Source: Dromiciops gliroides
Taxonomy: Eukaryota; Chordata; Mammalia; Microbiotheria; Microbiotheriidae
Length of the DNA stretch: 64,000 nt
Assembly: GCF_019393635.1 (NCBI RefSeq)
Contig: NC_057862.1
Coordinates: forward strand, 409,738,169 to 409,802,168
Reading direction: 5' to 3'
Each line of letters opens with the position of its first letter. Position 1 is the stretch's first letter. The notes below the pieces were generated by a model. The model was not told the DNA's origin. It searched no databases and saw only the letters and a list, made by a program, of their open reading frames with translations. Positions 1-12,130 of this stretch are shown here, piece by piece. A program made the translations under genes and the position numbers.

Positions 1-227
1 ACACAAATGATGACATCTGGGAACCCTGTATTGGAAGCTACAAGGACGTGAAAATGGAACAATGTAGGATCATGAAAGAACCTTGAGAGGAGGCATGGCA
101 ACCAGAAAATTTCTCAAACTTCCTGCTGGAGCCCTACCCAGGGCAGTACTATAAGTAACTGAGACTATACAGACCTATGGCATAGAGTTACTCCCCGTAA
201 AGCATAGGCAATCTCTATGGGCTCTCT
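1..227. other. Unassigned sequence
   Basis: No gene or repeat recognised; it ends in the 13-bp TSD of the next SINE. Confidence 0.5.
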
Positions 228-390
228 CTTTTTTTTTTTTTTGGCGGGGCAATGGGGGTTAAGTGACTTGCCCAGGGTCACACAGCTAGTAAGTGTCAAG
301 TGTCTGAGGCCGAATTTGAACTCAGGTACTCCTGAATCCAGGGCCGGTGCTTATCCACTGCGCCACCTAGCCGCCCCCTTTTTTTTTTTT
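228..390 (-). mobile_element. Young tRNA-derived CORE-SINE
   Basis: Full-length copy of the marsupial SINE (tRNA-like head ggggcggctaggtggc, middle ctagctgtgtgaccctg, A-tail). TSD ctatgggctctct at 215-227 and 391-403. It has a T-run at both ends, which is unusual. Confidence 0.9.
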
Positions 391-403
391 CTATGGGCTC
401 TCT

Positions 404-962
404 TAAGGGACCTATTAATTTCTCTTAACCTCTAAATAACCCTATTTATATTTTTGAGCTGTATGAGTTCGTGTAGATTATAAGGAAGTTGGTGACCATG
501 CCTACAGGATTGGCAGATACATAAGGAAGCCTAAGAAGTGAAATGCTTCTCTAAGTGTACCCAGAACTTTTATTTCAGGAAGAAGCCTTTGACATTGGGG
601 TTACACAATCATTAAAAGATAGATAGCTGTTGATCTTTTTAAAAGAAATAGTCTTAAAAACCTAACTGGATCCTATAAAATGATTCATTGTTTCGCAACT
701 GTTTCAGTCTAAAACTTTTTCCAAATTCCCTCCTTTTAAAAATTGCTTGTTTTTCCTAGTCCTGTATGTTGTAAAAAAAAATTACAATAAAACTCATATG
801 AAGAATGCAAGTTTTTTTAAATTTCCTAGTTTTATTTCAATAATTATTTTAACTACTGTGTCAATAGACATTATATATTGGTAAATATGAAAATATAAAT
901 ATGAAAATAAAGAGATGTTGCCTTCAAAAAAAGAAAGAAATCTCAGGGCAACAATGAGGTAA
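404..962. other. Unassigned AT-rich sequence
   Basis: No gene or repeat recognised. Confidence 0.5.
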
Positions 963-1732
963 GAAAAGTAGATTTCTTTTTTTTTTTAACAAACATTTAT
1001 TTTATTTTCCATTTACATGTAAAGGTAGTTTTCAACATTCACTTTCATAAGATTTAGAGTTCCAAATTTTTCTCCCTCCCTCCCTCCCTTTCCTCCCCCC
1101 TCCACAAGATCGCAATCAGGTTATATATGTACAATCCACAAGTGTTCTTTTTATCAGTTCTTTCTATAGCAGTGCATAGTATGCTTCCTCATTAGTTCCT
1201 TGGGATTGTCCTGGATTATTGTACTGCTGAGAGTAGCTAAATCATTCACAATTACTCATTGAATAATACTGCTGTCACTACACACAATGTCCTCTCAGCT
1301 CTGCTCACTTCACCATACATCGATGTTCATTAGTCTTTCAAGGTTTTTCGGGGATCATCCTGTTTGTTATTTCCTGTAGCACAAGTCCATTCCACTACAA
1401 TCATATAACACAGCTTTTTCCATAATTCCTCAATTGATGGACATTCCCTTGATTCTCAATTCTTAGCCTCCACCAAGAGTTGCTATAAATATTTTTTGAA
1501 CAATTTTTCCCCCTTTTCTCTTTTTCATGATTACTATTGTTAACTGTTTCCCTTCCATCTTATTCCCTTCCCCATGATATTTATTCTATTATCCATCTTC
1601 TTTCATCCTATCACTCTTCAAAAGGGATTTGCTTCTGTCTGTCCCCTCCCCCACTCTGCCCTTCCTTCTTTTGCCCCTCTCTCTTTATCCCCTTCCCCAT
1701 CTATTTTCCTGCAGGGGAAAAGTAGATTTCTT
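963..1732 (-). mobile_element. 5'-truncated LINE-1/HAL1 3' end
   Basis: Reverse-strand copy of the same 3' region seen at 28,455-29,335, with a T-rich tail at the left. 16-bp TSD gaaaagtagatttctt at 963-978 and 1717-1732. Unlike the 28-kb copy it carries no internal SINE. Confidence 0.88.
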
Positions 1733-1795
1733 AGAGTTTGGTTTATCTGTATGATTTTCAGATGAGTCTAAAATTCTGGCTAAATTTAATTATGT

Positions 1796-2260
1796 TAGAA
1801 CTAATACTGAGCGAAGTGAGCAGAACCAGGAGAACATTGTACACAGTAACGAAATTTGGTGTGATAATCAACTGTGATAGACTTAACTCTTCTCAGTAAT
1901 ACAATGATCCAAGACAATTCGAAAAGACTCATGATGGAAAATGTTCTTTACCTCCAGAAAAAGAACTATGGAGTCTGAATGCAGATCAAAGCATAATATT
2001 TTCACTTTTTTTGTTTTTTATTTTTTGTGGGTTTTCTCTTTTGTTCTGATTCTTCTTTCACAACATGACTATAGTGGAAATATGTTTAACATGATTGTAC
2101 ATAAATAACCTATATCAGATTGCTTGTTGTCTTGGGAAGGGATAAGGGAAGGGAGAGAGGGAGAAAAATTTGGAACTCAAAATCTTAGAAAAATGAATGT
2201 TGAAAACTATCCTTACATGTAATTGAAAAAATACTATTAAGTGAAAAAAATAAATCATGT
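1796..2260 (+). mobile_element. LINE-1 3' end (marsupial type)
   Basis: Contains the recurrent marsupial L1 tail motifs gaagtgagcagaaccagg, acaatgatccaagacaat and ggagagagggagaaaaattt, followed by an A-rich tail. Confidence 0.85.
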
Positions 2261-3235
2261 TACTGTGGAATCTATTTATATTGTGAGTATGAGGGGAGTC
2301 AGATTAAGCATTTACATTACAAGCATTCCATCTTAGACTGAGGGTTTTGTAACATTATCTAACTTACAACACAATCAAATCTATACTATAAATTTTTGAC
2401 ACCGTTTCACTTTATTACACTCTATGGTATGTAATTTGCATTGTATTTTGCAATTCATGTCAAAAGACCTTTGTGTGAAAGGCCATACTTTAAGCAAAGT
2501 TAATATAAAAAAGGAATATAAATATTATGATTATGATTAGATAAAAACGGACTCAAGAAAAGAGACTACATTTTTCATTTAATTTCTTAACATAGTTAAT
2601 TTCTTAACACAGTTGGGGAGCTCTCAGAATGAACATATAACAAGAGTAGGCCTCACCAATGAAGAGTTTTATAGGACAAATTAAATGAGATGTTTAACAA
2701 ACCTATCTAAATTACACATCCAGTTATGTTAATTGCTCACAAGTGAAATCTTTCCAAACCAGCAGCTGTATATAAGCAATATTCCCAGTATACCTTTTAA
2801 TTTTGGCATTGTATAATCAGTAATAATACTTTTGAGTTCTGACCCATTTATATCAACAATGCTTAGAATGAAATGCATTTGTATTAAAAGTTTAATTTGC
2901 TACCCAGATGATCCATTTAGAAGTAGCAATAAGAATAAAGAAATCTAAAACTATCTCAAACTCAACCTTATTCACTGTAGAAAGTGAATTTATAATATGC
3001 TATATCATAATTGAAAGGGAACAGGAGTACTGCTGAAACCTCAAACTTTTCTTCAGTAGAAGCCTCCAAGAGTAGCTTATTTCCAAGCAGAAAAGAAAGG
3101 GTAAGATTTTGAAAAGGGGATTTTTAAATTCAGACATATATACACATACATACATACATATGTATATGTGTCTATATATAGACACAAATACACATGTATC
3201 TGTATGTGTGTGCATATATATGTCTTTTTATATAT
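2261..3235. other. Unassigned AT-rich sequence with TA/CA-type microsatellite
   Basis: Nothing recognised up to a simple-sequence run of atac/atgt units at about 3,135-3,235. Confidence 0.5.
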
Positions 3236-3239
3236 GTAA

Positions 3240-3600
3240 ATTTAATTTGACAAGCATTATTAAACATCTACTATATGGAAGGCACCGGAAAGAGAATGAC
3301 AGGAAAAAAAATCAGTATCTGACCTCAAGTAGCTTATATTCTAGTGAAGTGGAGGTGGGAAGGTGAGATACAATATGTAAACAAATAAATAAATATATAT
3401 TCTATATATACATATATCATATATATTCTATATATACATGTATCACATATAGAGAGAGGTGGCTTAATTTGAGAAGTATCAAAAATTTGGAGAATTAGGA
3501 AATACCTGTGAAAAGATGGCACATTAGCTCTCTGGCAAGAAGTTAAAGATTCAAAAAGGCAGGGCTGAGGAGGACTGGAATTTCTTCATAATCTTAAAAA
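3240..3600 (-). mobile_element. L2-like fragment with AT microsatellite
   Basis: attaaacatctactatatgg followed by a 'cctcaagtagcttatattct' stretch is the reverse of an L2 3' region. A (TATA)n-like run lies at 3,385-3,450. Confidence 0.5.
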
Positions 3601-3609
3601 TAAACTTAA

Positions 3610-3770
3610 GGGGCGGCTAGGTGGCACAGTGGATAAAGCACCGGCCCTGGAGTCAGGAGTACCTGAGTTCAAATCCGGCCTCAGACACTTAACACTTACT
3701 AGCTGTGTGACCCTGGGCAAGCCACTTAACCCCAATTGCCTCGCTAAAAAAAAAAATTAAAAAATAAAAA
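3610..3770 (+). mobile_element. Young CORE-SINE
   Basis: Full-length. TSD aataaacttaa at about 3,599-3,609 and 3,771-3,781. Confidence 0.9.
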
Positions 3771-3781
3771 AATAAACTTAA

Positions 3782-4240
3782 TAATAATGTCAACAAATAT
3801 AAACAATCAAATAAATAAAATGAAAAAATCCCAAATAAAACCTAATACCTAAATATTAATTTTAATAAGACAATAATAACATTTATTTGCATCCCCTGTG
3901 ATCTCTTTTCTACCTGTCTACTTATAAAGTTTGGCTGATACTAAAGTCTTGCCACGTTACACATATACTTCTTTTTTGGTCTGAACCTAGAATTTAATCA
4001 GCATAGGGAATTCCCAATGAGGAAACCCTTTTTATCAATACAGATCAGTTCAATAAATAGCCCAAAATAAACATAAAAGGGGACATATTGGAAATTAGAG
4101 GAGAAATAGATACATTAGGAACAAAAAAGACTATAGAAACAATCAAACCAAAAATTGATTTTTTTTTTAAAGACTAACAAATTTGATAAAACTTTAACTA
4201 ACTTAATTAGAAAGAAGAGGGCAGAGAGGTTAGGTAAACT
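3782..4240. other. Unassigned AT-rich sequence
   Basis: No gene or repeat recognised. Confidence 0.5.
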
Positions 4241-4244
4241 ACTA

Positions 4245-5545
4245 GGATTATAATATAGCAAGTATGTGTTAGAATCAGTACTTGGACCCAGGTCCTCCTG
4301 GCTATTGTGCTACACTGCCTCTCAGATCTCAAACTCATCATGTCCAAAACATACCTCATTATATTTCTCACAATACCTATCCATCTTCCAAATATTTTCG
4401 TTTCTGTTAAAGGTACCATCATTCTTCCAGTTCCCCAGGTTCACAATCATTATTTTTCTTGACTCCTCACCTTCCCTCACCTCACATATTCATTCTATTG
4501 CCAAATCTTGTCATTTCTAAGAATACAATGTCTCTCTTATCTAACCTCTTCTCTCTACTCACATAATAGCATGATTCCACCTTATTAATAATAGACCAAT
4601 TCCCATCACAATCTAGCTCTGACTCTCATCATCTCTCATGTAATCTATTCTAATAACCTCTTAATTATTCTCTCTAGTCTATCAGTCAGCTGCCAAATTG
4701 ATCTCCTTTAAGGAGAGGCCTGAAAATGTCCCTCCCTACTCTATAAATTCCAATTGTATCATCTGAAATATTAGGGGGCTATTCCTGTTTCTGTTCTAAA
4801 TTATTGGGGAAGTAGGATGGAGTTTTCTAAAATATTGGTACTTATAAATTAATGGCTATTGCACCTATTTAGGTAGTAAGCATTTATTAAATCATATTCA
4901 AATGTTAGGAGAGCACTGACCACATTTAACACAAGCCAAAAACACCCCAGCACTATATTATCTCTAAGAGAGAGAGAACATGGCTCCATTCAGAGTTCAG
5001 AAGTCCTAAATTACCTAGAGAGAAGAGGACACATGGCTTGTTCACACCTTTGATAGAGGCAGCTCTTACACGCTGCTCAAAGCTAATTGGCTAGAATCAT
5101 TCATTTCCAGTGGTTGACGTGACCTGAGGGTGGTCCATATTAAAATGAGCAGCACAGTGCTGAGGTCAGGGTCTAGTGAAAGACAGACCCTCTGAGGGCA
5201 ACAGCACTTTCAGATAGTTGTGGTTTTAATCTCTACTGAGTTAGTCTGATCTCTATTATACCTTTGGACGAGCTTTGAGAGATCAGCCAGAGTTCTTGAG
5301 TTCCAGAGTTATTTTCTCACACAATGATTCCACACTGTCTATAGGATCAAATATAAAAGTCTCTTAAAGAACCTGGCCCAAGCCAACCTTTCTAGCCTTA
5401 TTATATTTGACTCCTCTTTGATTCAAACAAACTGTCTGTCTTGCTGTAACTATCACATGACACTTCATTTCCCATCTCCACACCTTTACATAGACTGTCC
5501 CCCATGCCTGGACAGATGTTTCTAGACACAAACTTAGTATTGTTT
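4245..5545 (+). mobile_element. L2 LINE, split by a solo LTR
   Basis: Sense-strand L2 ORF2 end (tcatgtccaaaaca motif) and 3' region (ggatcaaatataaaagtctc, then a catgcctgga motif). The two parts are 4,245-4,754 and 5,322-5,545 and are continuous in the L2 order. Confidence 0.75.
4755..5321 (-). mobile_element. Solo LTR (ERV, probably class I) inside L2
   Basis: 567 bp from TG to CA with a 4-bp TSD CAAT (4751-4754 and 5322-5325). Reading on the minus strand it begins TGTGAGAAAAT and has a TTTAATAAATGCTTA poly(A) region like that of the LTRs at 10,375 and 12,131. Removing it restores an uninterrupted L2. No internal region. Confidence 0.7.
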
Positions 5546-6926
5546 GGAATGTTCACTGCTTAATTAAGGGATGCAATTCAGTTGCTCCTGACACTTTAAG
5601 CTTTGAAAATATAAATTAATGTGGAAAAATGATAAAGAATACAACACACTCAGAAGAATAGATTAAGAGGTTTTGTCTTGTCATGCTCATTACTTTACAT
5701 TTCATATAATTTTACAGAGCATAAATTTACATTTCTGACATACTCCAATGGGCAATGTTTCCGTATAAACAAGATATGTTTACAATGTACTTGTATACAT
5801 TAAAGCAATATAATACAATGATGTTATTCACAAGGAATTATTATATTAGTTGCATGCTCAGATTAAACACTAGCTAATAATCATGATTCAAACTGTCTAT
5901 GCCATCAAGAAACAGAGTTCTACTCCCTTTCTAAGTGTTCCTAAATCTAACAGTGAGCAGCTTGTGCAGGGCAGGGAACACCTGGGCATAGCAGGAATGT
6001 AAGGCGAAAGTCAAAAGCTCCATCTCATACCCTCTAGTATGGCAAAAGGCTTCCCTGAAGTTGATCAAAGGTTCAAGATAATTTTTCACACTCCTGGCAC
6101 TAACTACCTGAAGTACAAGAGTAGGAAGTTCCCTAAATATTGGGAGAGACTGGAGGACTCCCAACTGGGGTGAGACAATGAGGCTGGAAAAAAAAAAGAT
6201 CTTGATTTAGGGGACTCTGATATGTGACTATGGGCCTGCAAATGTGTTGAGTCTCACAAAAGGGTGAAACTCCCTTTGAGAAAGAAAGAATAAGCCAGAT
6301 AGCAGCAGCTGAGTGAAGAAAAATCCCAGCAAAATATGACAGAAGCAACTGTGCAGATAATCATCAAATGGCAGTTTTGGAGGTAGAGATGTAGGACATT
6401 TGTAAAGGCAGAATGAAGAGCAAGGAGGTATATAGCCAGCTGCCAAAAAATGGAGCCATGAGAAGTACTCAAACTGGGAATAAACCCTAGGAACGTGAGT
6501 TGTCTGGGAATTGTTCTTTCTCTGATAGTACGGGAATCCATCAAAGATTTCATCCTTTTTGTATGAAGAGGGCTTTCCCATGTTTATTCAGCTATTCTGA
6601 CCTAATTAAAAGATTTGCTTTTCAGATTTATGGTTCCTAATCTATTGGTAGAGAATGAATTGGAAGGGTGCTCAAGTTATATTTACAGAACTAATATTAC
6701 CCTTCCTCCAAAATTCCACAGTGAATCTGGAATAGTGAGGTGTTCTAAGGTTATATGGGAAGCATGTTCCCCTTGTACTTCCTGTACCCCAAAATAGCAG
6801 TTTATTTCACTTTATTAATAACAGAACAAATTCCTATCACACATTGCACTTTTATGGAGATGTTCTACCTCAGAAATCTCATTGACATTAATGAGAAAAC
6901 CATATACATATTAAGACTTTTTTAAA
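5546..6926. other. Unassigned sequence
   Basis: 1.4 kb without recognised genes or repeats. Several 60-117-codon open frames overlap on the minus strand at 5,931-6,581 but look like low-information translations. Confidence 0.45.
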
Positions 6927-6929
6927 CTA

Positions 6930-7045
6930 TAAAAGTGTCATTGTAAGCTCTTTAAGTTCAGGGACTGTCTTGCCTTTCACTGTATATCTAACTTGCTCAG
7001 CACATTTCTTTGCACACAGTGCAAGTTGCTCAATAAATTGATCTA
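6930..7045 (+). mobile_element. L2 3'-end fragment
   Basis: taagctctttaagttcaggg followed by a gctcaataaattgatc ending, the usual L2 terminal layout. Confidence 0.55.
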
Positions 7046-7534
7046 AGAGGCCCTGAAAATTATCTCCTGTTCCAAAAACTTTATCAACTGGACTTTTATG
7101 GTATCTCAAATTTCTACCATTTGAGTTAACTTCTTTGGATCTTGAGTTAACTCCTTGTCTCCACAACACTTAAAACACAATAATTTATTTGGACAGAATG
7201 ATAATAATGTGTTATTGTAATATATGCGCTCATTTTTGCCTATCAACAGATTCTAGTGGATTGATCACTACCTTAGTTTGCTGGTATTACTTTAGAAAAT
7301 GTTTATGAAAATAATATGCATAACACATCAAAGGCTATGAGAAAGGAATATGCTTTCATAAATCATATTCCATAGCAGAATGTATCTTTACAGACACAAA
7401 ATTGACTGTAAGGTAAAGAGAATACAAGACACTCAAGGATATACTTGCTGACTATAAAAAAGAATTTGTGTAGAAGAAAATGCCTCAAAAAAATTATCCC
7501 TTCTCTAGATGTCAAAAGTATACATCTTATGAAA
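7046..7534. other. Unassigned AT-rich sequence
   Basis: Nothing recognised. Confidence 0.5.
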
Positions 7535-7835
7535 TGATGTGTAGTGAACTGAGCAGAACCAAGAGAATATTGTGCACAGAGATAGCAATGTTGTTTGAGG
7601 AAGAATTCTGAATGACTTGACTACTCTCAACAATACAATGATCCAAGACAATCCCAGAGGACTATTAATGAAACATACTATCCACCTCCAAAGAAAGAAC
7701 TGATATTGATGGAACAGACTGAAGCATGCTATTTTTTACTTTCTTTCATTTTTTTCTATTAATAAAGTTTTCTTGTACAAAATGACAAATATGGTAATGT
7801 TCTACGTAATCATTTTTTTTAAAAAGCATACATCT
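7535..7835 (+). mobile_element. LINE-1 3'-end fragment
   Basis: tgagcagaaccaagagaata, acaatgatccaagacaatcc and gaaagaactgat motifs, as in the other L1 tails of the window. Confidence 0.8.
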
Positions 7836-7844
7836 TGAAATAAT

Positions 7845-8365
7845 ACACCTTGAAGATTCAGCTCAAATACTATTTTCTTAGAGGCCTTTTCTAGTGCTCC
7901 CCACCACCATCAACTGCTAGTTCCTTCCCTGAGATTAACATCTATCTACTCTCTCTATATCTTAAATGTACATAGTTGTTTGTATGTTGTCTCCTCCATT
8001 AGAATGTGGGCCCCTGGGGGCAGCTAGGTGGCACAGTGGATAAAGCACCAGTCCTGGATTCAGGAGGACCTGAGTTCAAATCCGGCCTCAGATACTTGAT
8101 ACTTACTAGCTGTGTGACCATGGTCAAGTCACTTAACCCTCATTGCCCCACAAAATAAATAAATAAATAGATGAATGAATGAATGTATAGATAGATAGAT
8201 AGATAAAATTAAAAAATAAAATTTTTTAAAAGAATGTGAGCCCCTTCAAGGCAAGCACTATTTATATATTTTTTGCCTTTCTTCATATTACTAGTGCTTA
8301 GCACAGTGCCTGGCACAGTATCTGACACATATTAGTACTTAATAACTATTTGTTAACTTGAGTTC
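7845..8365 (+). mobile_element. L2 3' region split by a SINE
   Basis: cttgaagattcagctcaaat through tagcacagtgcctggcacag; interrupted at 8,016-8,230. Confidence 0.7.
8016..8230 (+). mobile_element. Young CORE-SINE with microsatellite tail
   Basis: TSD agaatgtgggcccct (8001-8015) and agaatgtgagcccct (8231-8245). The A-tail has grown into (AAAT)n, (GAAT)n and (GATA)n arrays at 8,150-8,205. Confidence 0.9.
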
Positions 8366-8454
8366 CCTTGTAACAAAGGAGGAAAAACTGTAAAACTAAG
8401 CCACATGGCAAATGCAACATTCCATACCAACATTTCCAGTCCTCCCTCAGAAAA

Positions 8455-8535
8455 GAACATGAGCTCCTTGAGTGCAGGGGTGGTTTTTGTCTTTCATTGT
8501 ATTCCTAACACTTCACATAGTAAGAACTTAAACAC
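8455..8535 (+). mobile_element. L2 3'-end fragment
   Basis: catgagctccttgagtgcag and the following mobile-repeat ending typical of L2. Confidence 0.5.
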
Positions 8536-8808
8536 GTTTGTTTGTGTGAGAAATAATTATTAATAATCAATACCTTGGGTGACCCAGTGATCTCCCCGTC
8601 TTCCCTCTCCACCCTCCCCCCTCCAAGGTCTAAGTAAGTAAGATTTATCTGGGTCAAAGGAGTCTTGGGTAAAAACAGATCAGTTTGTCTAGATAGCTGA
8701 AGGACTTTACTGATGAGATTTAGCCTGCACAAACAAGTTCTAAGTGGGAATCATTGTGTCCCCATTAGCTTGGGTGGGGTTTAGATCCTTTTTTTTGATG
8801 TCATTCTT

Positions 8809-9242
8809 TTTTTCCCATATAAATATTTTATTATTTTCCAGTTACATTCAGAGATAATTTTCAATATTTGTTTTTATAAGATTTCTAGTTTCAAATTTTT
8901 CTCCTTTCCTCCCCAAGACAGCAAGTAATCTGATATAGGTTATACATGTACAATCACATTAAACATATTTCTGCATTAGCCATGTTATGAGAGAAGAATC
9001 AGAGCAAAAAGGAAAAACCTCAAAAAAGAAAAACAACAACAAAAAACAATAGAAATAGTATGGTTCGGGCGGCTAGGTGGCGAAGTGGATAGAGCACCGG
9101 CCCTGGATTCAGGAGTTCCTGAGTTCAAATCCGGCCTCAGACACTTAACACTTACTAGCTGTGTGACCCTGGGCAAGTCACTTAACCCCATTGCCCCGTA
9201 AAAAAAAAAAAAAAAGAAAAGAAATAGTATGGTTCGATCTGC
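8809..9242 (-). mobile_element. LINE-1 3' end inserted in the LTR
   Basis: 13-bp TSD tgatgtcattctt at 8796-8808 and 9243-9255. The second LTR copy at about 20,543 has the same site uninterrupted, which proves the insertion. It carries its own SINE (9,068-9,220). Confidence 0.88.
9068..9220 (+). mobile_element. Young CORE-SINE, third level of nesting
   Basis: 16-bp TSD gaaatagtatggttcg at 9052-9067 and 9221-9236. Confidence 0.92.
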
Positions 9243-10374
9243 TGATGTCATTCTTACCAAGATTTGAGTGACCTAAGTCATGTAGACTTCAACCAGACTT
9301 CATTTCAATATAACACACCCTCCAAAACATGTCAACCAATTAGATTTGATTGCTTTGTGATGGACCTCTTACAGTTAGAAGGGTATATAAACCCAAGACC
9401 CCACTTCCATTAGGGGTTTTTGGTCTGGGAGAGAGGACTAATGACCATCCTTTTATAAATAACCTGCCAGCCTATTAATGCAATGATTAAATTTCACAGA
9501 AACTATGTTTCTCATATTTTTAATCATCACAGTTATGGGTGACCATGAAGGGATCACAGCCTTTTCACTCCAGAGTCTTAACAAGAAGTTTCCCTTAATT
9601 AGGCCTATGTGGAAAGTTTCTCCACAAGGGGAATTTCCTATTGAGTCTGGCTGTGATCCTGACTCTCTTTTTTTAACCAGGAAATAAATTTTACTATTAT
9701 ATGTGTATGTTTCTATTTTTGGTGTTTGTTATATGCTTGTCTTTGTCTAAGTGTATGTTACTACAACATTTGCTCTCAACAGTCTGATTAGCCCTTCCCA
9801 CACAGGGATAAGGGCACACAGATTTCACGTAAAATTGTGGTGCCTGAGATATCTAGGTCATTGTGGAAAAGTTCTTCTGCCATGCCAGCCCTGTCTGTCA
9901 GGTATGGCCTAGATTTTCCTGCAGGAGTGTTTCAATTGTGGAATAAAGACGTTACAAAGAGTAACACCATTTCTTGCAATGGTACAGAAGAGTTCCAGGG
10001 AACTCATGATAGAAGAGGATCTCAAAATCCAAGAAAAAAAAAGAAAGAAAGAACTGTGGAGTATAGATGCTGAATGAACCATATTATTTCTTTTGTTTTG
10101 GGTGCTGTTGGTTTTTTTTTTCTTTCTATTTTGAGGTTTTGCATCACTGCTCTGATTCTTTCTCTTGTAACAGGATTAATGCAGAAATAGGATTAATGTT
10201 ATTATGTGTATATATATATATCTATATGTATATGTATAGAGATATATAGATATAACCTATATCAGATTACCTGCTGTCTAGGGGAGGGGGGAGGGAGGGG
10301 TGGGAGGGAGAAAAATCTGAAATTGTAAAGCATGTATAAACAAAAGTTGAGAACTAAAATTAATTAATTAATTA

Positions 10375-10747
10375 TGTTAAGGGCTAAAATTCTTGCTAGT
10401 CTGTCTAAAATATCTAATGAGTGGTCGCCAATCAATTACAAGCTTTAGCAAGAGTTAGACTTTTAAGCATTTATTAAGGAGAATAAGAATTTGGTAAAGA
10501 GAGAGAGAAAGGCCTAGATTCCTATCTATTAAAGGGAGAGCACATTTCTAGCTCCCTTCTCCGCCAGCGTCCTCAGGAAAAAGACCCAGAGTCAGCGCCA
10601 GTCTCTTCCTTCCTCCTCCCACTAGTCTGCGTCACTTCCTCCCCGCCAAAGAAAAGACTCCTGGTCTTGCCCTCAAAGACCTTCGCTTCATGGGCAGAAC
10701 TCTTCTACAGTAAGTATCCAGCAGGTGGCGTCATTCCAATCGTTACA
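10375..10747 (-). repeat. LTR (3' LTR of the minus-strand element)
   Basis: 373 bp, identical to 12,131-12,503. In element orientation it starts TGTAACG and ends TTAACA and holds a CCTTAATAAATGC poly(A) signal. Confidence 0.9.
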
Positions 10748-12130
10748 GTCCCCCCTGTTGTTCCTCAAGAAACAAAATGTTTCCTTGACGGAACAGTAAA
10801 AACAATATAATAACTATTGCTAACTAATAATATGTGAACAACAATATAGAAAAGGAAGAGAGGAAAGTTTTTTTTGTCCTCATGAACCGACGCTTTGACA
10901 TTAGTCTTGCAAAGGGAGGGCCTCTGCAGAGAATACATGTTACAGATGGTGTATATTATAACAGAAAGAGAAAAAAAAAACAAAAACAACAAATCAAAAC
11001 TGTTCATTTAAAGTCTCTGAAAGTCTTTTCTCAGATGTCCTCTAGGTGTAGTCGTGGAATGGAAGTCTTTTTAGGGGTTGATGTGTGGATGCTGGTAATC
11101 AGCCAGGAAAATTTCCTACAAAATTGAGCTTAACACAACTTTAAAATAGCTTTGTCAATAATCAAATCAAACAATGAAAGTTCTCAAAAACATGTCTAAG
11201 GGAATTCAGAATCTTAGTTGTTACACATGAAACATATAATAAAACAAAAATTGAACCATTCTTTAAAATTATAATATTACTATAGTCCCCCCTTATGGAG
11301 GGTATTTGAGAAGACAATTGCTGCGATATTAATTTTTAAAAATAATTTTTATCTTTGTTTCATCACTTTTTGCATCATCTGCCTAATTATCCTCATGCCA
11401 TTATGAGAAATTAGAAAATCTAATATAATTGGTAACAGGTGTCAAGGCCAAATTCAACACTGTTATTTATCATGACACCTGAGATAATTATGGGGGTTAC
11501 CATAAAAGAACAGAGAAATGATGGGATATGAGCATTCCCACACTTGAGCAATATGTACTGCCCATACAGTATTCCAGGCTTAAAATAGGTGGATGGAATA
11601 TATGTCCATGCCACCGAACATATTGGAGGAAACTGAGTCAGACTTGATTTTGAACTCAGGCCTGGATTCCTCTTCCCCCACTTTGCCTCCAGGTGCTAGG
11701 GGATTAAAAGCTTCTAGAGGGTGGGTCATTGCCTCCAGGCATGCAAAATTAGAGCAACAATTACTGTTAGAACTGGGAAAAGCTGCAGGAATCTCTTCAG
11801 GTTTCTCTGAAAAAGCATGGTTGGGAGAGGGAGAGATATTTCCTTGTGTGAGTAAGTTGCTGGCTCTTTTAACAAAAAGAAAAAGAAAAATAGAAAATCC
11901 ACAAAAACAAAGCATTAACATGATCTTATCTCCCATTTGTCTGGTTAAACAGACTAAAATCAAAAATAGGGTAATTAGGGAGTTTAAAAGGTCCATTCGA
12001 AAAAATTTAAAGGGAAAACACCAGGCAATTCAGCAGTACTTAAGATTTAAAGGGTTAGGGTAGGGAAAATTTCTTACCCAACCGGAAGATCAGAAGTGAG
12101 GTTCAGCTTTCCTCTTCGTGGTCAGCCATC

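Larger units (their letters stand above)
8545..9830 (+). mobile_element. 5' LTR-like block of the decayed ERV
   Basis: Begins TGTGAGAAAT. A TATA-type ggtatataaaccc lies at about 9,381-9,393 and an aaataaat poly(A) signal at about 9,682. It is interrupted by an L1 piece (8,809-9,242). The right-hand edge is uncertain. Confidence 0.6.

Noticed and set aside
6228-6581. 117-codon minus-strand frame
   Set aside because: Overlapped by other frames of similar quality; no known domain and no splice or promoter context.
8016-8090. tRNA-like sequences (box A/B type) at SINE heads
   Set aside because: Part of the tRNA-derived SINE; no cloverleaf outside the repeat.
11593-12063. 156-codon plus-strand and 138-codon minus-strand frames inside the young LTR element
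   Set aside because: They overlap on opposite strands and show no retroviral or other recognisable domain.
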